From: Lutraria lutraria
Lineage: Eukaryota; Mollusca; Bivalvia; Venerida; Mactridae
Direction: 5' to 3'
Assembly: GCA_964023205.1 (NCBI GenBank)
Contig: OZ026840.1
Coordinates: 27,904,064-27,968,063 of the forward strand
Length of the DNA: 64,000 bases
Position 1 is the stretch's first letter; every line of letters begins with the position of its first letter. Both the position numbers and the translations under genes were made by a program. The notes below the pieces were generated by a model. It had not been told where the DNA came from and did not search any database. It worked only from the letters and a program-made list of their open reading frames with translations. This document shows positions 24,205-34,788 of the stretch, one piece after another.

Positions 24205-27104
24205 CCATAGATAGAACTACGGAGTCCTGTAAGAAACAAGCTGATGTCATAGATAGAACTATGGAGTCCTGTAAGAAACAAGCTGATGTCATAGATAGAA
24301 CTACAGAGTCCTGTAAGAAACAAGCTGATGTCATAGATAGAACTACAGAGTCCTGTAAGAAACAAGCTGATGTCATAGATAGAACTACGGAGTCCTGTAA
24401 GAAACAAGCTGATGTCATAGATAGAACTACGGAGTCCTGTAAGAAACAAGCTGATGTCATAGATAGAACTACGAAGTCCTGTAAGAAACAAGCTGATGTC
24501 ATAGATAGAACTACGAAGTCCTGTAAGAAACAAGCTGATGTCATAGATAGAACTATGGAGTCCTGTAAGAAACAAGCTGATGTCATAGATAGAACTACGG
24601 AGTCCTGTAAGAAACAAGCTGATGTCATAGATAGAACTACGGAGTCCTGTAAGAAACAAGCTGATGTCATAGATAGAACTACAGAGTCCTGTAAGAAACA
24701 AGCTGATGTCATAGATAGAACTACGGAGTCCTGTAAGAAACAAGCTGATGTCATAGATAGAACTATGGAGTCCTGTAAGAAACAAGCTGATGTCATAGAT
24801 AGAACTACGGAGTCCTGTAAGAAACAAGCTGATGTCATAGATAGAACTACGGAGTCCTGTAAGAAACAAGCTGATGTCATAGATAGAACTATCGAGTCCT
24901 GTAAGAAACAAGCTGATGTCATAGATAGAACTACGGAGTCCTGTAAGAAACAAGCTGATGTCATAGATAGAACTACGGAGTCCTGTAAGAAACAAGCTGA
25001 TGTCATAGATAGAACTATGGAGTCCTGTAAGAAACAAGCTGATGTCATAGATAGAACTACGGAGTCCTGTAAGAAACAAGCTGATGTCATAGATAGAACT
25101 ACGGAGTCCTGTAAGAAACAAGCTGATGTCATAGATAGAACTACGGAGTCCTGTAAGAAACAAGCTGATGTCATAGATAGAACTACGGAGTCCTGTAAGA
25201 AACAAGCTGATGTCATAGATAGAACTACGGAGTCCTGTAAGAAACAAGCTGATGTCATAGATAGAACTACGGAGTCCTGTAAGAAACAAGCTGATGTCAT
25301 AGATAGAACTACGGAGTCCTGTAAGAAACAAGCTGATGTCATAGATAGAACTATGGAGTCCTGTAAGAAACAAGCTGATGTCATAGATAGAACTACGAAG
25401 TCCTGTAAGAAACAAGCTGATGTCATAGATAGAACTACGAAGTCCTGTAAGAAACAAGCTGATGTCATAGATAGAACTACGGAGTCCTGTAAGAAACAAG
25501 CTGATGTCATAGATAGAACTATGGAGTCCTGTAAGAAACAAGCTGATGTCATAGATAGAACTACGAAGTCCTGTAAGAAACAAGCTGATGTCATAGATAG
25601 AACTACGAAGTCCTGTAAGAAACAAGCTGATGTCATAGATAGAACTACGGAGTCCTGTAAGAAACAAGCTGATGTCATAGATAGAACTATGGAGTCCTGT
25701 AAGAAACAAGCTGATGTCATAGATAGAACTATGGAGTCCTGTAAGAAACAAGCTGATGTCATAGATAGAACTACGGAGTCCTGTAAGAAACAAGCTGATG
25801 TCATAGATAGAACTACGGAGTCCTGTAAGAAACAAGCTGATGTCATAGATAGAACTACGGAGTCCTGTAAGAAACAAGCTGATGTCATAGATAGAACTAC
25901 GAAGTCCTGTAAGAAACAAGCTGATGTCATAGATAGAACTATCGAGTCCTGTAAGAAACAAGCTGATGTCATAGATAGAACTACGGAGTCCTGTAAGAAA
26001 CAAGCTGATGTCATAGATAGAACTACGGAGTCCTGTAAGAAACAAGCTGATGTCATAGATAGAACTATGGAGTCCTGTAAGAAACAAGCTGATGTCATAG
26101 ATAGAACTACGAAGTCCTGTAAGAAACAAGCTGATGTCATAGATAGAACTACGAAGTCCTGTAAGAAACAAGCTGATGTCATAGATAGAACTACGGAGTC
26201 CTGTAAGAAACAAGCTGATGTCATAGATAGAACTACGGAGTCCTGTAAGAAACAAGCTGATGTCATAGATAGAACTACGGAGTCCTGTAAGAAACAAGCT
26301 GATGTCATAGATAGAACTATGGAGTCCTGTAAGAAACAAGCTGATGTCATAGATAGAACTACGAAGTCCTGTAAGAAACAAGCTGATGTCATAGATAGAA
26401 CTATGGAGTCCTGTAAGAAACAAGCTGATGTCATAGATAGAACTATGGAGTCCTGTAAGAAACAAGCTGATGTCATAGATAGAACTACGGAGTCCTGTAA
26501 GAAACAAGCTGATGTCATAGATAGAACTACGGAGTCCTGTAAGAAACAAGCTGATGTCATAGATAGAACTATGGAGTCCTGTAAGAAACAAGCTGATGTC
26601 ATAGATAGAACTACGGAGTCCTGTAAGAAACAAGCTGATGTCATAGATAGAACTATGGAGTCCTGTAAGAAACAAGCTGATGTCATAGATAGAACTACGA
26701 AGTCCTGTAAGAAACAAGCTGATGTCATAGATAGAACTATGGAGTCCTGTAAGAAACAAGCTGATGTCATAGATAGAACTACGGAGTCCTGTAAGAAACA
26801 AGCTGATGTCATAGATAGAACTACGGAGTCCTGTAAGAAACAAGCTGATGTCATAGATAGAACTATGGAGTCCTGTAAGAAACAAGCTGATGTCATAGAT
26901 AGAACTATGGAGTCCTGTAAGAAACAAGCTGATGTCATAGATAGAACTACGGAGTCCTGTAAGAAACAAGCTGATGTCATAGATAGAACTATGGAGTCCT
27001 GTAAGAAACAAGCTGATGTCATAGATAGAACTACGGAGTCCTGTAAGAAACAAGCTGATGTCATAGATAGAACTACGGAGTCCTGTAAGAAACAAGCTGA
27101 TGTC
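24205..27104. repeat. 42-bp minisatellite, about 69 units
   Basis: The unit is ACGGAGTCCTGTAAGAAACA followed by AGCTGATGTCATAGATAGAA and CT, exactly 42 bp with no length variants. A partial first unit starts at 24205 and the last ends at about 27104, where GGTATCG begins. Because 42 is divisible by 3 and the unit has no stop in three of the six frames, three overlapping frames of more than 950 codons run through it; these follow from periodicity and are not called genes. Across units 38 of the 42 bases look invariant. The variable window (bases 2-5) shows ACGGAG (majority), ATGGAG (about 18), ACGAAG (about 11), ACAGAG (3) and ATCGAG (2). Forty-two bp equals about four turns of B-DNA. Confidence 0.97.
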
Positions 27105-27733
27105 GGTATCGTTTCGTTTCAGTCGGCTTAACGCCGATTTTCAATAATATTTTATTTATATACGACAGCCAGTTCACTTAAACTGTATTCTAACCAGTAC
27201 TTACTTGCCCTTTCACAAGGAGCCCACTTCTTCTCCACATGTACAGAAGAAAATCTTTTTTTTTTCAATTTTACAAATCTATTAGTGAACTAGATCCGAA
27301 ATAATACACACAACGGCGAAATGTTGAAAAACCTGAGTAGCACTTACAACAAGGTACATGCTAAACGAATACTACTGAGACCGATGAAATTTTGGAACAG
27401 TTGAATACAAACTACAAATTGTAATTAATTTTCTAGTACTTCAGTACTTATATCTACCTGTCAATTGCAATTCATTTATGCAACTACATCTGACTGAAAC
27501 AAAATTTATGGTATAATGTTTTTATATTTAAAACGCAAGCAACAAAATAATTCAGATATCAAATTTATTTTGAATAATACGATTATACAAATCGTCAATG
27601 TATAAAGAGTACCTGCACTAAGTATTTAGATTGATAATACCTTATCCTGGGACACTCAGTTTTATGAAGTTTGCTTAAATAAATATTCTAAAATACATCG
27701 TTTAAAATGAATAACTCCTTTCTTTCAGAGAAT
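27105..27733. other. AT-rich non-coding right flank of the array
   Basis: No coding or RNA gene is supported. Just after the array a short GC-containing hairpin (TCGGCTTAACGCCGA) is followed by AT-rich sequence. Confidence 0.45.
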
Positions 27734-27811
27734 CATCGTCGGATACCCACGGTCGCTGCCTCCGTACGTACGTAGCGGAGCGGAGGCAGCGACAGTGGGT
27801 ATCCGACGATG
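27734..27811. repeat. GC-rich foldback: 31-bp arms, 16-bp loop
   Basis: The left arm (27734-27764) starts CATCGTCGGATACCCAC and ends GTCGCTGCCTCCG. The right arm (27781-27811) is its reverse complement at 30 of 31 positions. The loop is TACGTACGTAGCGGAG. The element is far richer in G+C than its surroundings. Partial symmetry continues outside (CAGAGAA / TCTGAGAA). It could be a tiny foldback transposon, an RNA hairpin or a cruciform-forming site. Confidence 0.85.
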
Positions 27812-27962
27812 TCTGAGAATATGAAACTATTTTTTACAAAGCATACAAGTTGACAATAATTTTGTGGGAATGCATTACGTTTGGAGCGATTTTAGTCAAA
27901 AGATTTTATTATTTATTATATACTTATTTGAAATTCTAAACTGTTGATCTCCCAGATCACAC
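27812..27962. other. AT-rich spacer
   Basis: Short AT-rich stretch between the hairpin and the first SINE; nothing recognised. Confidence 0.5.
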
Positions 27963-28178
27963 CCGCTTCCATAGTCGAGCGGTCAATATCGTTGACTTTA
28001 AGTCATGTAACCTCTCACTGATAGATGGTCGTGGGGTCGAGCCCCGATACCGACCATGTCTCTTTATGTGAGAAAGACGGAGGATGGGAGTCAAGTACTG
28101 GTTCTTCATTAGGTGATATATCCGCCTTATAAGATCCTGACTGCTAAAAAGGGGCGTATGAAAAACTCAAAAGAACAT
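27963..28178 (+). mobile_element. tRNA-derived SINE, copy 1
   Basis: The head reads CGCTTCCATAGTCGAGCGGT (A-box-like) with GTGGGGTCGAGCCCC (B box) about 70 bases later. The body then has ATGTCTCTTTATGTGAGAAAG, a GGATGGGAGTCAAGTACTGG block and an AAAAGGGGCGTATGAAAAAC end. The same order of blocks occurs at 28311-28538 and 38331-38555, which defines a SINE family. The Leu/Ser-like variable region between anticodon and B box suggests a class II tRNA origin (inference). Confidence 0.75.
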
Positions 28179-28310
28179 AGCAGTCACAACAACCAGTGGA
28201 TTGATACTATTTTCATGTTCATCATTATCCTAGTAGGTGTGTGAGACAAGTCGGAAAGATACATTTTTTATCGTGTACGAATATTTTCTACTTGTTCGGA
28301 GTTCTTCGAC

Positions 28311-28538
28311 CCGCCTCCGTGCTCGAGTGGTTAAGGTAACCTCTCAGGGTTGTGAGTTCGAGCCCCGCTACCGAGCATGTCTCATTATGTGAGAAAGTAG
28401 GCAGTTGTTTATGGTAGTCTATAGTACTGGGAGTTTATAGTACTGGTTCTTCCAAGAGATTATGTTTAGATGAACTGTCCGTCTCACATGACTCTGACTG
28501 TTGAAAAGGGGCGTACAACTCGATATAAACAAATAAAT
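28311..28538 (+). mobile_element. tRNA-derived SINE, copy 2
   Basis: The head is CCTCCGTGCTCGAGTGGTTA, the B box GAGTTCGAGCCCC, then ATGTCTCATTATGTGAGAAAG. A TAGTACTGG block appears twice (a small internal duplication). The tail is GATGAACTGTCCGTCTCACA, then TTGAAAAGGGGCGTACAAC and an AAACAAATAAA end. It has the same orientation and family as copy 1, about 130 bp downstream of it. Confidence 0.75.
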
Positions 28539-30591
28539 CGGACTCCTTGCCAAGTGCATGGGATAAACTCTGTTTACATCATGTCTGGGCCTTTGTACGG
28601 GATAGTAAACATTGAAAAGAACATGACTATGAAGAATGTGGTATATGGTTCCTAATATTCATGTCATGATCAAAATAATAGAACGCTACATATGTACATA
28701 TACTATATAATTATTCAAGCGATTTTTGTGTAGATAAAAATAAACAAGTTGATATTTATTGTCTTTATGTACGGAAAAACAAATAATAGGCCGTATTTCT
28801 ATTATGACTAATAAACCAATAACAGTATGGCTGTCTTAAATTATACGGGGGTTTATTGTCAATGTGGAACTGTTTATCAAAGATACACGGCCGTTTAATG
28901 ATTATATTATTATATTTGCTTTTTTTAAAAGTGCTACATGTATATTACTTCAGTATGACTGAATGACATTGTACAACTTAGTACAAGATACACTAATCAC
29001 GGTATTATCTGTTTTGTGGTCTTTAGAACGATAAAAAGACGCGTCAATCCAAATATTCATATTGTAATTTTCAGTGTAATACAAATCCTTAACATAAATT
29101 TGAATATCGAACAAACAACACTTCTAATCATTTAATTTGTGTACATGTATTGATAAAACATCGCACATACCTATATAGCGTGTTCACTTTCTCCACTTTT
29201 TGAGTTACACGAATTTGTAAAAAGGTATATGTTTGACATCATAGAAATTGATTTGAGTAACATACAAAACATAAAAGACTTCCCATTACGTTTGCATGAG
29301 CCTTTGTTCTATATCAATACGAACCATTTCCTGTCAACACATTTTGTGAACTCATGATAAAAACGTGCTTCACGAATCCATCCGTGTTTATCATGACCAA
29401 CGTCATACATTCTTCCCTTTGTTCGATATTTAATACCTTGTAAAAGCCATATTGAAATAACAATACGTAAATAATTCGTAAAAGTTGATTTCATAAAACA
29501 TTTACCGATTGAGAGGAAGTAACCAGAACATTTATTATAAAATATTCGACTGGGTTGTCGCCCTTTGAAGATCTACGGACGACAACCGATATGGCGAATT
29601 CCATAAGACAAATTTTTCATTTTAGCAAAAATACAATATAATCGTTTTTTTCCTGCTTTTCTGAACAGATAAAGTTAGTTTTGTTAAAGTTAATACCAGA
29701 TACATAGATAACATCCGATTTCAGAAACGCGGACACGCTTAACAGACCCGCCGAAAAAATACACATGTACTTTTTTGCTAATGTTAAAATGAAAATAAAA
29801 AATCCGCTGCCAAAGCCTGTTTTCAAAAAATCGAAAATAGTGCATTGAATATTATATGCACTTCACAATTAGAGTAAACAATAGTATTACATGTTGAGCG
29901 GACCCACTTATTTCTTTAAGTATTCATTGTTTCGGTTAATGCTGAAAGTTGATACATCAGTCTAATCATCTAATGTTAATTGACTTAATTAGTTACATAT
30001 ATGATCGGAGGTAAAGGTGAAGTTAACTAGGTATATCTATAAGTGGATGTTAACTATGAAATGGCCAAAAGACATACATCCACTCATGGTTTATTACATA
30101 GCAACGTGTCGGGTGCATTTATACATGTCAAAAGTTATTTTTTTTTTGTATATCGTAGAAAATATTTTATATTTATGATTACAGAGTACAAGTATCAGAG
30201 TGCTAAATTCAAAGAAACAAATTTTGCAAAAAAGTCTCATTAACTCTCGATCGCCTCTCGAATGTCGTACATAAATAATACAATCAACGTAGAATGAATA
30301 TGAAGGGGAATCACCATGTTTGCAGAACAGGAAGTATTCTCAACTGATTACGTTTGTTCACATCAAATACTCATTACTTATGTATATTGCATACATAACT
30401 TTGAAAGACATTTCGAAGCATGCAGCCTTTTACAGTCACCTCTCGTATACAGTAACTTATAAACTTCAAATACCTCTCAAATGTATCATAACTGGCGTTA
30501 TGGATTCATATTCGTGAAGTGAGGCCTCTGAATATGAATGTACTTCTGCTACAAACATTAATTCCACACTGGATGATGGGAACAATATACA
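28539..30591. other. AT-rich non-coding DNA
   Basis: No supported gene. Open frames of about 60-70 codons on both strands carry no recognisable motif. A short GTTGTCG / CGACAAC inverted pair is at about 29553-29586. Confidence 0.45.
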
Positions 30592-30660
30592 GTCAAACAT
30601 GTGAACAAAGGCCACCGTTGGGAAAAAACATTATGCAGTCTTTATTGACGTTGAACTTTA
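30592..30660 (+). mobile_element. Fragment of a CAGT-ended DNA element, family also at 36.2 kb
   Basis: TACAGTCAAACATGTGAACA, then AAGGCCACCGTTGGG and a CAGTCTTTATTG block, matches TACAGTTAATCCTGTGAACA, then AAGGTCACCCGTGGGG and TAGCCTTTACTGG at 36236-36310. The TA-CAGT start with a following AACCTGTG word resembles pogo/Tigger-type ends. No matching right end was found, so both copies are solo ends or deleted relics. Confidence 0.45.
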
Positions 30661-31772
30661 TTTCGAAAATACATGGTTGGTAATGAGTCGTGCTGCACAG
30701 AACTGAGATACCGTTGCAGCACAGAAATGGTGTTGAACAAATCCAAATCGATGCTACTTTCACAGTACAAGAGACTCACAGTTCTATCACTGCCGCTTGG
30801 AAAAGACAGTCTGGATTGCGCAAGACCCAGGACGAACTCGTCCATGCACATGTTCATGGCTACATAGGTTACTGAATACTAGTAGTGCGTTTCAATTCAA
30901 ATTTAATTCAGATCATTATATTATGTATTTGGTGAGCAACTATCTAGTGATTCCATATTCCACCCTCCAACCCATCTTTACATACTTTGTCACAACGTTC
31001 AATATACTTTTTCGGCGCAGCTGTATTAAAACTGAGTTTGACCAACATTTGTTACCAATGAAATTGTTAGATTCAAAATTTTCAGCTGAAGAAGGAAGTT
31101 TGTCATTGGTTAAAAGTGCTGATGTTATGAAATTTTAGGGCAGAATTCGTTATTGTAGCCATGTTCGTACTAGTCTGAAAATAATGCAATATCAGCAACA
31201 TTGAATATAGATACATTCCTAATTTCATTACTATTCATTAGAATCATATTATTAGTCTTTTTTTTTTGCTTACTTGAGCATTTTTTGCAATTATTTTCAC
31301 AACTTGAAGCTTTCCTGATATAGCTCGTGAGAAAAAAGAAGAAAATATAACCATGTCCACTGAGTACATTTCAACCAAAATTAATACAATTACTCATTTC
31401 CAGTAACTAAGTTTCGTAATGCTTGACTTTGCCAATGCCTGAAAACTAAACAGCTATAATGTATAAGGCATTAATTTCGTACTGTATCTGCGCCGATTAT
31501 CTTTTTTATATATATTTCTTGTTTCATGTTAGCATTTTTCAGATGTATGTAAAAATCTTGATATCACAGACTAATATGACAGCTACTAGTATGTACAACA
31601 CCCATTTCAACATGAACTACAATAATTTATCGATCTAGTTGTAAACGTTTAATGCCTACACGTTCCATATACGCACACTTCAATTATTTTCAATTAGCTA
31701 ACAAATTACTTTCATTACAATGAAATAATTCTTTTTCGTGATTCTCTACTTTTAAAGACAACAATTTCATTT
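30661..31772. other. Unassigned DNA
   Basis: Several short overlapping frames exist on both strands around 30640-30880, in a patch of higher GC. Mutual overlap on both strands and the lack of motifs or splice borders argue against calling any. A relative of the downstream VNTR word lies just upstream (CAGTAACTTATAAACTTCAA, about 30450). The rest is AT-rich. Confidence 0.4.
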
Positions 31773-32506
31773 TACCCCAAATACAGCCACATCTCTTCTA
31801 CAGTAATTTGTAAACCTCAAATACCCCAAATACAGCCACATCTCTTCTACAGTAACTTGTAAACCTCAAATACCCCAAATACAGCCACATCTCTTCTACA
31901 GTAACTTGTAAACCTCAAATACCCCAAATACAGCCACATCTCTTCTACAGTAACTTGTAAACCTCAAATACAGCCACATCTCTTCTACAGTAATTTGTAA
32001 ACCTCAAATACCCAAAATACAGCCACATCTCTTCTACAGTAATTTGTAAACCTCAAATACCCCAAATACAGCCACATCTCTTCTACAGTAACTTGTAAAC
32101 CTCAAATACAGCCACATCTCTTCTACAGTAACTTGTAAACCTCAAATACAGCCACATCTCTTCTACAGTAACTTGTAAACATCAAATACAGCCACATCAC
32201 TTCTACAGTAACTTGTAAACCTCAAATACCCCAAATACAGCCACATCTCTTCTACAGTAACTTGTAAACCTCAAATACAGCCACATCTCTTCTATAGTAA
32301 CTTGTAAACCTCAAATACAGCCACACCTCTTCTACAGTAACTTGTAAACCTCAAATATCCACATCTCTTCTACAGTAACTTGTAAACCTAAAATACAGCC
32401 ACATCTCTTCTACAGTAACTTGTAAACCTCAAATACCCCAAATACAGCCACATCTCTTCTACAGTAACTTGTAAACCTCAAATAGCCACATCTCTTCTAC
32501 AGTAAC
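31773..32506. repeat. Composite 40/49-bp VNTR, about 17 units
   Basis: The basic unit is AAATACAGCCACATCTCTTC followed by TACAGTAACTTGTAAACCTC (40 bp). In about half the units an extra AAATACCCC (9 bp) is inserted, giving 49 bp. The two lengths are mixed along the array. Late units show losses (AAATATCCACATC, AAATAGCCACATC). Diverged relatives sit on both sides (about 30450 and 32740-32900), so the array grew from a local, older sequence. Confidence 0.92.
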
Positions 32507-33404
32507 GTATACTTCTCATGTGTATGTCAATATTCTTGTTTCATTTTTGCAATATACAAATTTGCTAAAACTTGATTATATCTTTTGCACACAACTAACA
32601 AGAAAATGTATTATGTTATTATGTTACAAACCTTTTACACTTGTATTTGTATATTATGTTAATACTCATGCTTTCATATTTGTATGAACTGAGACATTGG
32701 AAATAAACTTGTAAACATATACCACCACTACCAACTATCTCTCAACTATCTATGTACAGTAGCGTGTAAACCTCAAACACAACCAACAACATACATCTCT
32801 GGTCTTGTCTCAGTACTAGTGACTTGTGAATGTCAACCATTCCATACAACAATTATCTCTTGTCTACAGTTTATTGTTAACCTCAAATACCTGCCAACTA
32901 CAACCAACTCTCGTCTTTAGACTTGCAACACTTCCTTGTCAGCTTATTCTACAACCCCTTAAATTAATTCTTGGGGATATTGTAATTTTCAGATCATCTT
33001 TTTCATCTCAATGAGCTCTTGACAATGACAGCAATTCATAACATCTCAATGTCAGTATGGGAGTACAACATCTCGACATAAATATCAGAATACATCATAA
33101 CTTCACATGCAGATCTTCAAAAGTAAAACAAATATACAATGTCACATTACAATTTTACATGATCATCCCAAGTCATGTTTATGATATTACATGACATCCT
33201 TTCCACTTGTTAGCTCTTTATGTGTTGTTTAAACAATGTATTCATAAAACTCATCACAGTACATCAACACATTTGGTATGACCAATATTTCACCAGTCGT
33301 AGTGATGTCTATAATACAAAGCATTTATAAAACAAATAAATAATTTCTGTGACAAGATACAAATGAACATTTATGGGAGATTATACCCGGGTGTACTTTG
33401 TCCA
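32507..33404. other. Non-coding DNA with VNTR-related words
   Basis: It contains decayed relatives of the VNTR unit (ACAGTAGCGTGTAAACCTCA near 32757 and TTGTTAACCTCAAATACCTG near 32873) and otherwise AT-rich sequence. No gene is supported. Confidence 0.45.
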
Positions 33405-33725
33405 GGGTTTTCCATGGATTTGCATGGAAAATGGGAGGCTGGAGTATTCGGACTCTGTTTCCAGCCTTTTTCAGCCTAAGTATTGAAATGGGATAAAAAA
33501 ATTCAAGGCTGGAATATTGTCCATGACATATAGAAATAGACTGGAATAGTTTCCATGGTTTTCCATGTACATGGAGTATTCGGACTGTATTTATTCCATG
33601 CAGGTTGGAAAATGCTGGAAAGCGTTCCGTTTTTTCCATGGTAAAATTACAAGGATGCTGGAATGGGAGCCTGGTATAATGCGGAAAATGTTCCAGCCTA
33701 GTTCAATGATATCTGGAATATGAAA
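33405..33725. repeat. Irregular repeats of CCATGGAAAA and GGCTGGAATA words
   Basis: The words TTTCCATGG, CATGGAAAAT, GGCTGGAATAT, TTCCAGCC and AGTATTCGGACT recur many times in both orientations over 320 bp. AGTATTCGGACT appears at about 33442 and 33580. Many words are reverse complements of each other, so the region can fold on itself. No complete period could be fixed. Confidence 0.55.
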
Positions 33726-34070
33726 AATTATGTTTGTACAGGCAAAAAAATTATAAATACTGAGCTCACCATTACAAGTGAGAATGTAATAAAAATAAGA
33801 CATGATTAGTTTCCAGAGATTTTTGTTTACTGTAATTTTCATTTTTGATATTCATAAAAACACAAAAAGTAACAAGATGTGTTTTCAAAACACAATGCCC
33901 CTCAGGGTGACTTTGACCTGACCTGGTCCTGTAGAGGTCGTCAAAGGGAGCCAACATAATAAGTTTGATGATTTATGATTTTATAGGCAAGAATAACGTT
34001 TGGTACAAACAAACAGATAGGCCAAAAACAATATGCATAAAAAGAATGAGATTATCAATGGATATTTTGT

Positions 34071-34169
34071 TTAAAATTTCTTTATCTTGTTGGGTTTTAA
34101 CAGGTCCCGAATCTTCTCCCTCACTTGCACTGGCGTGACCCTATATCCTATATTGTTCCTGCATGATCT
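34071..34169 (-). CDS. Last exon of a BEN-like domain gene
   Basis: On the minus strand a polypyrimidine/AG acceptor (TTTTTCAG) just above 34169 opens a 99-base exon that ends in TAA at 34071-34073. It encodes 32 residues starting RSCRNNIGYRVTPVQVREKI and ending in a basic LLKPNKIKKF tail. Its phase (0) matches the donor phase of the exon at 34600-34788, giving one continuous reading frame. In BEN-type domains the last helix is a hydrophobic/basic segment of this kind, so I read it as the end of that domain. There is no other open frame over the same bases with usable borders. The identity rests on pattern recognition, not on a search. Confidence 0.55.
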   Translation of the reverse strand, partial: RSCRNNIGYRVTPVQVREKIRDLLKPNKIKKF

Positions 34170-34332
34170 CTGAAAAAGTGCACAATATTATGTATAAGTC
34201 TCATTCTTGACATTCTTTTATAAAAAACTTGATGAGCTGTATTGATGAAATCATAGTTCTCATTTTTTTTCCCCATACATCTGATTTGAATCTATGTTTT
34301 TGATAATATTAAAAAGGTTATCAATTTGGATA

Positions 34333-34508
34333 CAGTACAATCTCCCCAGAGTGGCCCTCTGTAGGGCAACAACTTCTCTATAACAACGCCTTCACAATTT
34401 TCCTAAGCTGATAATTACTATAAATTTAACCTCTGTAGAGCAACAACCTCTAAACAACGGCCATTATTTGCAGCTCCCACAGGGTGTTGCTCTACAGAGG
34501 TTGTACTG
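34333..34508. mobile_element. Intact 176-bp pogo/Tc1-mariner-like MITE with TA duplication
   Basis: The ends are TA-CAGTACAATCTCCC at 34331 and GTTGTACTG-TA at 34510, so terminal inverted repeats beginning CAGTACAA are flanked by a TA duplication. Internal blocks (GGGCAACAACTTCTCTATAA, AACCTCTGTAGAGCAACAAC, AACAACGGCCATTATTTGC) match the truncated copy at 13268-13412. It lies in the intron between the two BEN-like exons. It is non-coding, so it must have been moved by a transposase encoded elsewhere. Confidence 0.8.
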
Positions 34509-34599
34509 TATTTACATACAAAATGAAATAAAAAAGGTTAATATCTCATAACCATTAATTTGTAGAAATAAATATATTGAATATTAAAACTCAATTTAC

Positions 34600-34788
34600 C
34601 ATATATGTAATGTTCATTTTGGACAGGTCCTTAATAGCTGGCCTGCCATCATATTTACTGTTGGCCTTTGCTCCAGTTAATGTATGAACAACCCACTCCT
34701 CCTCCTTGTAGAGCCTTCTAAATAGACGCTTTGCTGCCTTAGCATAATTGCTGGGGCCAAACTCACTGATGTCTTCCACCAGCTGTGT
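34600..34788 (-). CDS. BEN-like domain exon
   Basis: On the minus strand this 189-base exon (63 codons, phase 0 at both ends) is bounded by an acceptor TTTAATTTAG and a donor ATG|GTAAAT. It encodes TQLVEDISEFGPSNYAKAAK, then a RLFRRLYKEEEW segment, then VVHTLTGAKANSKYDGRPAI and DLSKMNITYM. The order (acidic start, YAKAAKRLFRRLY helix, EEEW, TLTGAKANSK, then RPAIKDLSK) fits the BEN domain, a small alpha-helical DNA/protein-binding module of chromatin and transcription regulators. It joins in frame to the exon at 34071-34169. Codon choice is mixed and the exon is GC-richer than its flanks. Upstream exons are not securely found, so the gene may be partial or decayed. Family assignment is recognition by eye. 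Confidence 0.6.

Noticed and set aside
24205..27104. CRISPR array
   Set aside because: There are no distinct spacers: the whole 42-bp unit is repeated head to tail, and the genome is animal-like. The same holds for the 52-bp, 47-bp and 40/49-bp arrays.
24159..27131. Three overlapping open frames of 956-978 codons across the 42-bp array
   Set aside because: They arise because 42 is divisible by 3 and the unit lacks stops in those frames. Sense and antisense frames are equally long, no unique N- or C-terminal domain exists, and no promoter or splice evidence is visible.
30640..31140. Several overlapping 60-113-codon frames on both strands
   Set aside because: They overlap on both strands and in several frames, have no recognisable motif, and have no matching splice borders.
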